DNA of 64,000 bases. Source: Arsenophonus sp052171895 (lineage in GTDB: Bacteria; Pseudomonadota; Gammaproteobacteria; Enterobacterales; Enterobacteriaceae). Location: NCBI GenBank assembly GCA_052171895.1, contig JBQMRN010000003.1:1-64000 (forward strand). Direction: 5' to 3'. The translations under genes were made by a program, and so were the position numbers. The notes beneath the pieces were generated by a model. That model was not told the origin of the DNA. It ran no database searches and worked only from the letters and a program-made list of their open reading frames with translations. Of this stretch, positions 11,040 to 21,857 are shown piece by piece (position 1 is the stretch's first letter; every line of letters starts with the position of its first letter).

Positions 11040-12219
11040 CGTCTAATCTAAAACAAAATTTTAATCTTTATTCATTCAAATACCAACGGTTAAAATGAAA
11101 TCATTGGTGATTGTCCGTTACGTTAATCTTCGGTAAATAACTTTCAACTACAGCGAGTTAATTTATTAAAGTTGGCTGCTGTCAATAATTAATTACTTTG
11201 ATCGTGTAAATCTTCATAACGATACTGACCGGTAATACTGAGCTTATGTGGATTTAAGTCAAATACTATGTGGTTTTTAAGTAAGGTATCATTATATTGC
11301 ATCTTTCTACTTGGGTTTTCTGATTTATCACATTAAATAATATATCTATTGAACCCCATTAATAATTACCATTATTCGTTAGTGCATAGTTATTATGTCG
11401 ATAAGTGATATTATCATATTCAGATGACCGTTTAGTGAAAGCCAAGGTTTTACCAATTGTTGAATCATGTTGCTGTTCATTATTCTTGAAATTCAGATTA
11501 AAATTATTCTGCTTATTTGGCGTGAATGAAAAGGTTATCCCACCCAGCATTAGTTATTAGGTATTTCTTATAACTACCAATAAATTTATCTTCATTACGG
11601 CACGAATACAGAGCATTCTCTTTCATTCCCAACATACTGTCAATTAACGGATCGGCCAGATAAAAACCACCCTGCCTTCTATTACCTGAATTACTAGGTT
11701 CAGGAATAATTATATCCGCTCGTAAACTAGCATTCAATGTTTTACCTATTTTACGAGTAATGATGTTTATTACGCCACTCATGGTATATGAATCATAAAT
11801 TGAAGATATCAAATCGCGGATAACTTCGATACGTTTAATCACAACCAAGGGCGGCAAGCAATATTGTTCTATGCCAGAGCTATCATTATTGGGTCGAGTA
11901 TTACGGGTGTCAAGCCGTTTACCATCAATTAAAATAATAGTGTACTTTTCAGGCTTGCCTTGAATGCTTATATCGGTGCTACTTATTCCACCTATCACTT
12001 GGACGCCAGGTAGATCATTTAATGCATCTGTCATATCACGATAAGCTTTATTTTTTAATTGTTTCCGATCTATGACTGAATATAGATGCAGGGCGCGGGG
12101 CGCATCTTCAATTTTTTTTGCCAAAAAGCTGGCAGAGCTAGTAACAATAATGGTATCATTACCTTCAGCAGCATAACCGGTAGCAGAAATAAACGCGATA
12201 ACAATAAATAACGTTAATT
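11040..12219 (-). pseudogene. TonB-dependent outer-membrane receptor pseudogene, copy 1
   Basis: TonB-dependent receptors import siderophores or haem through a 22-strand barrel closed by a plug. The sequence shows a degraded signal peptide (LTLFIVIAFISATGYAA), a TonB-box-like DTIIVT, and the plug domain with LNDLPGVQVIGG, ISIQGKPEKYTIILIDGKR, RIEVIRDL and GVINIITRK. These are classic plug motifs, closest in memory to CirA/FepA-type receptors. The frame breaks near 11550 and stops at 11359. Only a little barrel follows, as far as about 11040. No ATG precedes the signal peptide, and the same defect is present in copy 2. Roughly the last half of a normal receptor is missing. Confidence 0.85.
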
Positions 12220-12319
12220 AATTTTTTAAAAAACTTATTCCCTATTCTCCAATAAATAGCAGGAGAATTTATTTGTTAGAAAATTGACATAAACTCAAAT
12301 GCAACTAAAATTAATTTCT

Positions 12320-12965
12320 TCTGTTTTTTAAGCTACCTTAACAAAGGTAGGTAGTAGAAATTCTTTTTTTGACACCTTCATATTTTTATCATTTTAATCA
12401 TTTATTTTTCCTCTAAAAACCTTTGTCATTGCTAATGTTTCTCAAAATTTTAGCTAATTTTTAGATTTAAGAAAACCTCGTTTTAATAGAAACGGTAGAT
12501 TATGCAAAATGCACTAAATAAATGTAGCGATAGAACCCTCAACATAGGGGGTTAGTCACATTAAGAGAAAATTTAACCATTTCATGAGGCGAAATAACGG
12601 CTATTTATCATGAAATACTGATATTAGTGGCCCAATCTGGGATGGAACTTTGTGTGTCTGGATTGATACCAGAGCTAATGAGGCGCAAGGCAATGCCTGG
12701 AAACATACGGATCATTTAGAAACGGCCGTGTGCTAGCTAGGATTGTATTAACACCATTTTGTACTGTATATTTAATTGTGGGATATACTGGAGGTTCAGG
12801 TATGGAAGTAGCCAGGCTATCCTGATGAGCATTATTATATGATTATTAGTGTGTATAATGGTTAGGCTATATATGATGGTCTAAAAATGACTAATCACTA
12901 ATTTTCGCTGTAAATCGCTGATTTTATAAAATTGTTAATAGATTTTTAAGGATAAAATCAGCAGA
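12320..12965. other. Spacer of the inverted repeat, left part
   Basis: No gene is recognised. At 12333-12364 a short stretch resembles an IS1595-type terminus (AACAAAGGTAGGTAGTAG). The rest is AT-rich with a few coding-like but stop-ridden frames. Confidence 0.45.
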
Positions 12966-13440
12966 AAAACAAGATAAGAAACTCGGATTAAAACGTGCTT
13001 AAAATCCGCTGATAGGTTTTATGGTCCTGGAAGCTTGACAGGTGGGTGGTTTGTGTGGGTAGTATCAATCATTTGATTGGTCGAATCTTTAAATTGGAAG
13101 ACAAAGGGATTCGTTTTTACAGTTTAACGGATTCTATCGATCCAATCCCTCTTCCTCTTTTGGGTGTTTTTCATGTTATGAGGATGATGGTGTTGGTAAA
13201 ATGGAGCAAGAATTGATTGTTGAGCGTACTCAGGCGGGTTTAGCCGCGTCGAGAAGCAGAGTCTGTATTGGTGTAGACCTTGCTCATTGTCTTCTGTACA
13301 GCAAGAGCGAGCTAAAAATTACTTGACTTCAGTTAAAGAGTAGAAAATAGGCTAGCACTACTGGATGGCATTCATTGACCAGCATCTATAAATATTATCC
13401 AGTTAATCTCTCCACTCTAAGAGACAAAAGTACCTTCGAT
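12966..13440 (+). pseudogene. Serine recombinase (resolvase/invertase) pseudogene
   Basis: Small serine recombinases of the TnpR/Hin/Pin type cut and rejoin DNA at specific sites. Frames here read WKLDR, then LIGRIFKLEDKGIRFYSLTDSID, then HVM and MEQELIVERTQAGLAASR, followed out of frame by an HTH-like SSVQQERAKNYLTSVK. These match the end of the catalytic domain, the long E helix and the DNA-binding domain. The N-terminus with the active serine is not readable. Several frameshifts are present. It sits between the two inverted copies of the TonB receptor. Confidence 0.75.
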
Positions 13441-14151
13441 AAAAAATAATAGTATAATTTCTTTGCACTGATGGAAAGAAAAGTAGTTCTGCCACTTATC
13501 GTACGTTTTGGCTTTAAATATCGCACTGCCGCATCAGCAGATTAAAAGCGTTTAATTAATACAGTAGTTGGTATCAAATATTTTATCTTTCGATATCAAA
13601 TAATTTGCCCTGCTATAAGCAGGGTATGGAATAAGTAATTTTTCAGGTATTCCTATTATGTATAAAATCGCTCTTTCAAGTTGCTCAGGAGGAAGTTCTA
13701 GAAAAACTATCTTTTATAGCTTGGGTTTGTTGTTTAGTTAGAGGAAAGATTAGATAACCTCCACAAAAACTTTACAGATAGAGATAACAGTAATAGATTT
13801 TTATTGGCCTTATTTCTATTAAGGTAGGTTTAGGATTGGCTGCCTGTTAGGATGGCAGGGGGAGAGTCACCTCTTTCAGAATCAGCGACGATTTTCATTG
13901 AGTTTACAATGAAAATAATTATGTTTTACTTTTAAAAAAGAAGTATAACGTTGGCTCAATAGGTTGGATTGATGCATTACAGGTATCGGAAGAACTAAGA
14001 TGCTGATATTTCTAGAGAAAAAGACATAGCCATTTCACTCGTCGTAAGTAGATTGCATCAAGTTTATGATGCGGCGATTAAAATTAATATTGCAAAAGTT
14101 AAACGTGATATTGTTGATATCTACAAAGATATGGAAATAACCCCTAAAGAT

Positions 14152-14181
14152 CTATAACTTTTGAGATATCAAAAGTTATAG
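14152..14181. repeat. 13-bp perfect inverted repeat
   Basis: CTATAACTTTTGA, a four-base loop, then TCAAAAGTTATAG. It directly follows the end of the unidentified 14011-14157 frame, so it could be its terminator, although no T run follows. Confidence 0.7.
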
Positions 14182-14281
14182 CTGAACAAAATTAATGCGC
14201 TGGATGTTAGGTGCGGGTATTTTAGGTATTCTTTCTTTGCTGGTAAAAGCTTTTGTGATGCCTGTGCTATAGTTAATATTA

Positions 14282-14355
14282 GGCTGTTAGCTTAATGATA
14301 TACCAGAGGGCTTTTAGCCCATCAGTTTCTGGTTCGAGTCATGCATAGTCCAGCA
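14282..14355 (+). pseudogene. tRNA-like remnant
   Basis: GGCTGTTAGCTTAATGATAT resembles an acceptor plus D arm. GGGCTTTTAGCCC could be an anticodon arm with a CTTTTAG loop (UUU, Lys). A GGTTCGAG T-loop core follows and the end is CCAGCA. The T stem does not pair. Its 3' third (TCATGCATAGTCCAGCA) closely resembles the end of the remnant at 5404-5480, suggesting a common parent. Confidence 0.35.
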
Positions 14356-14685
14356 ACTTATTGATGTTTTTTGCCAATTGCATATTCTCTATTCTCAGGT
14401 ACTTATTTTCTTCTGCTATTAGCTGAATCATATTAATTAATGTTTTGATTTCCTCATCGGCATAAGTTTCTTATTCTAGGTTAACTAGATAATGGCTGTT
14501 CTTACTTGGATTAGTAAGTGGAATGGTTTTATCGATGTATCGATATGTTGGTTATCTAATTTCATTTTAAGCCTTTCTAAGGAATTAAAAGATTATTCAC
14601 ACTTTACATATCAAATTTCCCTTAATCTGAATAGAGTAAAATTACTCATATTTTTAATTGATGCCTAATTATTTAAAGCTACCTT

Positions 14686-15740
14686 GGCAAAGGTAGCTGC
14701 TTTGTTAGCAGAACAACTTGTAGACACGTCTGTATTTCAATTCTTGTGGTTTCAAACAATCTTCTCCAGGCTAGATAATTCGGTAAATAAAACAACTCTA
14801 CACCATGGAATCTACTTAGCCATCCTTTTAATCAGCTGATATAGCTATTCTATTCATATTTTAAATGTGGAATTCTTTACTAATAACTCTCTCTAATTAT
14901 CCAATATTATTAGGCGATACTGACTAATTTTATGCTACCTGGCAAATGTTGCATACTATTTATAGCTCTATCTGAGAAGGATAGGCTCTTTATCGATGAT
15001 CGGTTCAAAAAAACGTCTAACACACAGTCTACATTAAATTCTTCAAGAATTTCATCGCTCACATGACCCTGTCGATCTCTAGCGATTAAGACCGCGATTC
15101 GTTCTTTCCTTTTTTCTATCTTATCCTCTTCCGCGTTTTTTAGCTTTCCTATGTGGAATATAACGCTTCTCTTTAAACTCTTCTCTTTAAAGGATCAAGG
15201 GAAAATATTTCGTCGACTTCAACAATAGCACTTAGTGCATTTATGTTGGCTGTCGCTGATGAAGCAAGGAAGCACTGACGCCATATCTAAACGCTACTTT
15301 TAAATCAATGCCTATTTGTTTTGCTGACTCTCGTAAAGTCAAGCTATTCAATCTACATCGTAGATAACTAAACCATTTATCTTTGTGATGTAATTTCGCC
15401 AGAGGACTTCCAAGATGATTGTTAAATGTTTTTCCTGCGATCGGGGATTTTATAACGATATCCATGTAACCCTAATGAATGTCCCAAGCGCAGCGGATAA
15501 GATGTTTACTGTGAGAATATGGGAAGGATAAAGTGGAATGATCTGCTTTAATGCATGAATCGGGATCATCCGACAGATTATCGCCTAGCCAACTAATGAG
15601 ATGCAGCTTTATGTTTGCATGGAGTGAGGAAAAGTATCTTTGATCTGTATAACTCTTTACTTTTTCATGGCAACCTTTTTCTCTTTAGCAAAAATTCTTC
15701 ATAGAGTATAAGGGATTTCTTCCAGCAACCTTTTCTAACA
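14686..15740 (-). mobile_element. IS1595-family element, decayed
   Basis: The minus strand encodes fragments of an IS1595-type transposase. These include an LTGSPLAKLHHKDKWFSYLRC-like zinc-ribbon/linker stretch (about 15330-15450), LTLRESAKQIGIDLKVAFR (15265-15340), an IVEVDEIF-like motif near 15215 containing the first catalytic Asp, and an RDRQGH...EILEEFN block near 15050. Stops interrupt all frames. The left end shows GGCAAAGGTAGCTGC and the right end the reverse of AGGTTGCTGGAAGAAATCCC. Confidence 0.75.
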
Positions 15741-15839
15741 TAATTTAAAAAAGATAGGAGAAATTAATTTCACTGGCATTTGAGTTTATGTTGATTATTT
15801 TAACTAATAAATAATCCTGCTATTTATTGGAGAATAGGG

Positions 15840-16930
15840 AATAAGTTTTTTAAAAATCAATTAACGTTATTTATTGTTATCGCATTTATTTCTGCTACCG
15901 GTTATGCTGCTAAAAATAATGATACCATTATTGTTACTAGCTCTGCCAGCTTTTTGGCAAAAAAAATTGAAGACGCGCACCGCGCCCTGCATCTATATTC
16001 AGTCATAGATCGGAAACAATTAAAAAATAAAGCTTACCGTGATATGACAGATGAATTAAATGATCTACCTGGCGTCCAAGTGATAGGTGGAATAAGTAGC
16101 ACCGATATAAGCATTCAAGGCATGCCTTGAAAAGTACACTATTATTTTAATTGATGGTAAACGGCTTGACACCCGTAATACTCGACCCAATAATGATAGC
16201 TCTGGCATAAGACAAGATTGCTTGCTGCCATTGATTGTGATTAAACGTATCGAAGTTATCCGCGATTTGATATCTTCAATTTATGATTCATATGCCATGA
16301 GTGCCGTGATCAACATCATTACTCGTAAAATAGGTAAAACATTGAATGCTAGTTTACGAGCGGATATAACTATTCCTGAACCTAGTAATTTATGTAATAG
16401 AAGGCAGGGTGGTTTTTATCTGGCCGATCCGTTAATTGACGGTATGTTGGGAATGAAAGAGAATGCTCTGTATTCGTGCAGTAATGAAGATAAATTTATT
16501 GCTAGTTATAAGAAATACCTAATAAGTAATGCTGGGATAACTTTTTCATTTACGCCAAATAAGCATAATAATTTTAATCTGAATTTCAAGAATAATGAAC
16601 AGCAACATGATTCAACAATTGGTAAAACCTGCGCTTTCACTAAACGGTCATCTGAAGATGATAATATCACTTATCGACATAATAACTATGCACTAACGAA
16701 TAATGGTAATTATTAATGGGGTTCAATAGATATATTTATTTAATGTGATAAATCAGAAAACCCAAGTAGAAAAATGCAATATAATGATACCTTATTCAAA
16801 AACCACATAGTATTTGACTTAGATCCACATAAGCTCAGTATTACCGGTCAGTATCGTTATGAAGATTTACACGATCAAAGTAATTAATTATTGACAGCAG
16901 CCAACTTTAATAAATTAACTCGCTGGAGTT
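15840..16930 (+). pseudogene. TonB-dependent outer-membrane receptor pseudogene, copy 2
   Basis: Same gene as copy 1 in opposite orientation. Signal peptide (LTLFIVIAFISATGYAA), TonB-box-like DTIIVT, and the plug motifs LNDLPGVQVIGG, RIEVIRDL and AVINIITRK are readable. A frame break near 16128 separates the N-terminal part from the open stretch at 16222-16716. The GGGAATAAG sequence before the signal peptide, where an ATG would be expected, is identical to that in copy 1. The gene had therefore probably lost its start before it was duplicated. Substitutions private to each copy (for example GIEQYC versus GIRQDC) show independent decay afterwards. Confidence 0.85.
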
Positions 16931-17150
16931 GAAAGTTATTTACCGAAGGTTAACGTAACGGACAATCATAAATGATTTCATGTTAACCGTTGCTATTTGA
17001 ATAAATAAAGATAAAAATTTTATTTTATATTAGACGCCTCAATTATATGGAGTTTGGTATATCAATGATTAATGGATAGTTAAAGGTGTCGTTTCGACCA
17101 ATATCGTTCACCTGATTTACGCTAAGTGCTATCTAACTGCTGGATAAATG

Positions 17151-18377
17151 GAGTTATGCTCATTTTGCTGTATGGAATTTTGAAAAGGTGAGTATCCTTC
17201 TGATTAATTTCGTGAATAATTTCAACAATATAGTGATGATTTACTATCAAAAGTCTATCATAAGGTATACGTGAAACCAGATATTACCTGTAATCCCTTG
17301 CATAAATCTATCCGTAATGGTGCCAGGAAGCTGATTACCCCCACCACGTTGAAGCTGAGCTCGAAGCTATGCTGCAACAACATGCTGAACGCCGAGTTGT
17401 TAACTGGCGTCATGGTGTCTCCCCTCGCCATAATGGTTATTTACCACAGCTAACCATATAGACTGGTATTCGCTATCTTGAGATTAAAGTGCCTAATGTC
17501 AGAGATCGCAGCGGCAACGAAATATGCTTCAACAGATTGTGTTGCTATTGCCTTATCTGAAGCGTATTAAAAAAGTTAAAGAGTTGTTAGCACGGGTATA
17601 CTTGCGAAGCATATTCCACAGGTGATTTAACGAAGCTCTAGGGGGCCCTTCTCGGTGAGAAATAGATAGATCTCTCTGCCAAGTAGTAGCATCATCAGAT
17701 TGAAAAAGAAATGCCTTGAAGAACACAGCCAAGGGTACCTGCAGGATTTAATCGATACGTGCTACATTTATTTCTTACCTGATGGCATGTACAGTTCTGT
17801 CAGGCAAGATGATTCCCTTTGCCTGCTGCTCATTATTGGCGTCAGTGAGCATTGACGTAAGGAGCTAGTTGTTGTCAAAATGGTTATTAAGAGTCAGAAG
17901 CGAAATTAGCCGAACTTTCAATAGTTAAGGCTGATAGCTGCGGGATATGTCTGGCTAGTAGAGAGCCAGGATGCCGCTAATAAGGCCATTGATGTTTTCT
18001 TGTCAAAGTTTTTAGCGAAATATCCTGAAGCGATGAGGAAGGTGGAGAGAAAGATCAAGAAAAACTGCTGGTATTCTATAACTTCTCCTCATAGCAGTAG
18101 TTGGCGTCAATAAGAATAACGAATCCGATTGAATAAGCTTTTGCGATACTGAGGCTATGAAGAGCTGACTCGCGAAAGAAGTGTGATTTGAGAAAAATAA
18201 CCCTTTCAATAGTATTTAAGGTGCTCTAGTTTGTTCAAAAAAACCAGAACCGGCTAAGGGGATTTGATCTGCTTGACTCTGGTTGTAAACAACATTCCAT
18301 TTAAGGATGGATAAGAGATTCACGAAGCATCAGAGCGAAGAGCCTGACCGTTATACAACCAGATTTGCTAATAACTC
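17151..18377 (+). mobile_element. IS256-family element, nearly full length, decayed
   Basis: Runs from GAGTTATGCTCATTTTGCTG to CAGATTTGCTAATAACTC, about 1.23 kb. Frames show KPDITCNPLHKSIRNGARKLI (17271 on), then NRHYGCHEHDVS-like middle parts, then ESQDAANKAIDVFLSKFLAK and SEASEREEPDR near the end, all interrupted. It has inserted into, or recombined with, an IS1595 copy whose 3' half follows directly. Confidence 0.8.
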
Positions 18378-18903
18378 TCATTGAAGTCAACGAAACATTT
18401 TCTCAAAATTATTTAAAGGGAACCGTTATATCCCACATAGAAAAGCTAAAAAACGCGGGGAAGGATGAGATATAAGGAAAGAACAAATCGCGCTCTTAAT
18501 CGTCATAGATCGACAGGGTCATTTGAGCGATGAGATCCTTGAAGAGTTTAATGCAGAGTATATTAGCAATTTTATTGAGGCGATCATCAATAAAGAAATA
18601 AAGAGTCTATCCTTATCAAATGGAGCTAAATTGTGGTACAAAATCTTTTCCAGCAAGCATCAAATTAGTCACCATCGCTTAATAAGGTTGGATAATCAGA
18701 GGGTTATTTAAGGAATTATATATTTAAAATGTGAATGTGATATCAGCCGATTAAAAGGATAGCTAAGTAGATTTCATGCAGTCTAGGGGTCGTTTTATTT
18801 ACCGAATTATCTGTTCTAAAGAAGATTGTTTAAAACCAGAATAATTGAAATACAGTTGTGGCTAGAAATTGCTCTTTAAGCAAAGCAAACAACCTTTGCC
18901 AAC
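18378..18903 (+). mobile_element. IS1595 element, 3' half
   Basis: Continues directly from the IS256 end with VETFSQNYLKGNRYIPHRKA-like sequence, then the open stretch MSDEILEEFNAEYISNF...HQISHHRLIRLDN (18523-18711). This carries the second half of the IS1595 DDE domain. It ends with a terminal repeat resembling CAACCTTTGCCAACAT near 18890-18903. The 5' half is missing. Confidence 0.75.
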
Positions 18904-18914
18904 ATAGCACTTGA

Positions 18915-19765
18915 TGATTACAGGCATATTCCCCATTGTTTTCCGACGACGTTGTTGCCTATTCAAGAAGCCGTAGGCGGTTTTTTTCAAAAACAGTTTT
19001 TTCCTCTCGACGATCTGCTAGCAGGAAGAGTTATAAGCGAATTCCTAACCCCATTGTATCTTGATCTTTGGCCTAGATCTATGTTTACAGAGATCTGGAG
19101 TGGGGGGCTTTTCGTGAAATGAGGCAGGAATAGGAGTGAAGCGTAAGCATAAAGCGTTTAAAAGCTAGGAGCATTGGTCTTGGTTATAATCTGCACGTAG
19201 ATATAAAATATTCCGGCAAATGCCAAACGAAACTTCATGACGTTATCTTTTCGTAGGTATAGATCGCGCCCATCAATGGATTTTATCCGTCGTTATAAGG
19301 CCAAGCAGACTGCGATCAATGATCGATACTTCTTACCTGATCTTAAGCAAGCCTATTCCATAGAGGATCTATCAGGTACTTATCAGAGAATGTCAAAGAA
19401 TTATAGATTACATTTTTAGTTTGTGAAAATATTTAGCTACCGGAAAAGAGAAATTCGCAAATTTGTGTACAGAGCTTGCTATAGAATATCGACTTTCCCC
19501 CCTGTCGATGGGTGTCATCCTCAAACCAATGGTATGGTTGAGCGATTTAATTGGCGCAATATGCAGATGGCTCCAAAAACCCATCATTTCAATTCTGATG
19601 AAGAGCTTAAGATCACTCTGCATCGATATGTTTAGTTGTACAATCAGGAATTATCCCAATCAGTATTAGGTAGTAAAACTCTATCGGCCTAGTCTATGAA
19701 AGATTGATTCAAAGTTAAACCTGAATTATTCAAAAATCATACTAACTATCTTTCTAGATGTGACA
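18915..19765 (+). mobile_element. IS481-like element, decayed
   Basis: Follows the IS1595 end within about a dozen bases. N-terminal helix-turn-helix debris (VRRRCCLFKKP-like) near 18945, MDFIRRYKAKQTAINDRYFL near 19270-19330, then the integrase core with CTELAIEYRLSP, HPQTNGMVERFNWR (19515-19555), LHRYV and LLGSKTLSA-like C-terminus. Frameshifts near 19420 and in-frame stops inactivate it. The right end is GATGTGACA near 19757. Confidence 0.75.
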
Positions 19766-19914
19766 TTTAGTTAATAATTACTTAAATTTTAATTAGCAAA
19801 TAAGATATTTATCTTTAATGATGAATAAAAACGCTATTTAAATAGCTATTCATTGCACTATCTTATGTGCACTATGCTACTATAGTGGTAATATTAATCA
19901 ATCAATATAATAAA

Positions 19915-21192
19915 ATGTTATTAAATCTATATAAAATACTTATTTACCTTATTCAACCTATTATTTGGTTACGTTTATTGTGGCGTAGTCGCAAATCTTC
20001 CTCCTATTGCAAACGTTGGAAGGAACGCTATGGTTTTTGTAAAGGTAAGGTTATTCCCGGCGGGATATTATTACATTCTGTTTCAGTAGGAGAAACATTA
20101 GCAGCTGTTCCATTAGTTAAAGCATTGCGCCATCACTATCCAACAATATCTATTACCGTTACTACCATGACCCAAACTGGATCAGAACGTGTTTTATCTG
20201 AATTTGGTAATGATGTTCAACATGTCTATTTACCCTATGATCTAGCAGGATCTGTACGCCGTTTCCTTAATTATACGGATCCTAAGTTAACTATTATTAT
20301 GGAAACAGAGCTTTGGCCAAATCTTATTCTTCAATTAAGACAACGTAAAATCCCATTAGTTATTGCTAACGCTCGTCTATCTGAACGAGCAGCAGCACGT
20401 TATCAAAAATTAGGTTATTTTATCAAAAATTTATCGCAAAAAATTACCTTAGTTGCAGCACAAAATCAAGAAGATGGCGAACGTTTTATTACACTAGGTT
20501 TAGCAAGAAAAAAATTGAATGTTATAGGAAACTTAAAGTTTGATATTTCGGTTACCCCTGAAATACTTGTAAAAACAATAACATTACGTCGAAAATGGGC
20601 TCCAAATAGCCAAGTTTGGATTGCTACCAGCACCCATGAAGGAGAAGAGTCAATTATTTTACAGGCTCATACTAAACTATTAAAGCAATTTCCCAACTTA
20701 TTACTCATACTTGTTCCTCGCCACCCGGAACGTTTTGCACAAGCAAAAGCGTTAACCAAAAAAGCTAAATTACGCTATATTTGCCGTAGTAAAAATCAAG
20801 TTCCTAATGAGGATACTCAAGTTATTATTGGCGATACCATGGGTGAACTCATGTTACTCTATGGCATTGCAGATCTTGCATTTGTTGGAGGCAGTTTAGT
20901 TGAAAAAGGTGGGCATAATCCTTTAGAAGCAGCTGCACATGCTCTCCCTGTTTTAATGGGACCTTATACTTTTAATTTTAAAGATATTTGTACCAAGCTA
21001 AAAGAAGCAGATGGCCTTATTACAGTTAATGATATTAAATCCTTAATTCTTACTGTTTCCCATTTGCTCAAAGATGAAGATTTCCGTTTATACCATGGTC
21101 GTCAAGCAAAAGAAGTTTTACATGAGAATCAAGGGGCATTAGAAAAATTAATAAAGCTACTGGAACCCTACTTGCCCCAAGTAACCCATTAA
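19915..21192 (+). CDS. waaA: 3-deoxy-D-manno-octulosonic acid (Kdo) transferase
   Basis: WaaA (KdtA) transfers two Kdo residues from CMP-Kdo to lipid IVA on the inner-membrane face, an essential step in making the lipid A-Kdo core of LPS. The 425-residue protein matches the enterobacterial length. It has an N-terminal membrane anchor (LLNLYKILIYLIQPIIW), the VSVGETLAA block with the catalytic Glu, the TVTTMTQTGSERV motif, METELWPN, and the C-terminal nucleotide-binding EKGGHNPLEAAAH block. I chose the ATG at 19915 over the one at 19867 because it gives the conserved MLLNLYKILIYLIQPIIWLRL-type start; the extra 16 residues match nothing known. coaD, its usual partner, is absent and IS remnants lie on both sides. 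Retention implies that an LPS inner core is still made. Confidence 0.95.
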   Translation: MLLNLYKILIYLIQPIIWLRLLWRSRKSSSYCKRWKERYGFCKGKVIPGGILLHSVSVGETLAAVPLVKALRHHYPTISITVTTMTQTGSERVLSEFGNDVQHVYLPYDLAGSVRRFLNYTDPKLTIIMETELWPNLILQLRQRKIPLVIANARLSERAAARYQKLGYFIKNLSQKITLVAAQNQEDGERFITLGLARKKLNVIGNLKFDISVTPEILVKTITLRRKWAPNSQVWIATSTHEGEESIILQAHTKLLKQFPNLLLILVPRHPERFAQAKALTKKAKLRYICRSKNQVPNEDTQVIIGDTMGELMLLYGIADLAFVGGSLVEKGGHNPLEAAAHALPVLMGPYTFNFKDICTKLKEADGLITVNDIKSLILTVSHLLKDEDFRLYHGRQAKEVLHENQGALEKLIKLLEPYLPQVTH

Positions 21193-21310
21193 ATATAACT
21201 ATTATTAATATAATGAATATCGCTAAATCCTATAATCAATAGCGTTTATAATATAATGATAATTAACTAAACAATAATAACTTAATAAATACTACATATT
21301 TTATTTTTTA

Positions 21311-21827
21311 AATTATTAGCAAATCGGGTGTATGACGGTCAATCTCCACTACTCCTGATGCTTTGTAAATTTTTCTCCATCCTTACATTTGACGTTATTT
21401 AGCAGCAGCAGGGTCAGGGTCAACCAGGTCAAATTCCTTAGCTGCTTCCAGCTTTTCATTGCTTCCAGCGAAGCATCTCAGAAAGCAATGGAAAAGGTGG
21501 AGAACGATATCGAGAAGAATTGCTGGCATTCTACGACTTTCCCGTCAGAGAACTTTTTGTCAATAAGAACGACGAATCTAATTGAAATTGACTTTTGCGA
21601 CAGTGAAGCTATGAAGAGCTAATTCGGGAAGAAATATGGTTTAAAAATAACTCTTTCAATGGTATTTAAGCTACTATACTCTACTTAGAAAAGCTGGAAC
21701 TCGCTAATGGGATTTGAGCTGCTGTGATACTCTGCTGGTAAACAACATCAAATTTAAGGATGGAGAACAGATTCATGAAGCATAAGAGCAGAGCATAAGC
21801 ATCATACACCAGATTTTCTAATAACTT
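21311..21827. mobile_element. Palindromic IS256-derived mini-element
   Basis: About 517 bases bounded on both sides by the same (transposase-3') terminal repeat: AATTATTAGCAAATCGGGTG at the left and the reverse complement type AGATTTTCTAATAACTT at the right. The left 150 bases read as IS256 minus strand. From about 21461 the rest reads as plus strand (AMEKVENDIEKN...SNLIEIDFCDSEAMKS-like). It therefore consists of two IS256 3' ends fused tail to tail, with no 5' part. It encodes no complete protein. Confidence 0.7.
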
Positions 21828-21857
21828 CTATTTTAGAAATATTTCGTTGAATTGAGA

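Larger units (their letters stand above)
10208..12318 (+). repeat. Left arm of a large inverted repeat
   Basis: This arm holds an IS256 remnant and a broken TonB receptor. Read in reverse complement it matches 15753-18377 nearly base for base over about 1.4 kb (the receptor and its flanks). It then matches the IS256 copy with one deletion. The arms are separated by about 3.4 kb. The junction bases between receptor and IS256 are the same in both arms, so the unit was copied as a whole. Confidence 0.85.
13441..14685. other. Spacer of the inverted repeat, right part; possible phage-like debris
   Basis: A 49-codon open stretch at 14011-14157 (AISLVVSRLHQVYDAAIK at its start) and a hydrophobic frame near 14195-14260 (MLGAGILGILSLLVKAF) are coding-like but unidentified. 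The hydrophobic one could be a holin or other small membrane protein. A tRNA-like remnant follows at 14282. A short CCCTGC/GCAGGG stem lies near 13608. Confidence 0.35.
15753..18377 (+). repeat. Right arm of the large inverted repeat
   Basis: Inverted partner of 10208-12318: TonB receptor pseudogene copy 2 followed by a nearly complete IS256 element. The inner boundary is at about 15753. Here AGGAGAAATTAATTTCAC matches the reverse of the left arm near 12310. Base identity over the receptor looks to be in the mid-90s per cent by eye; it was not computed. Confidence 0.85.
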
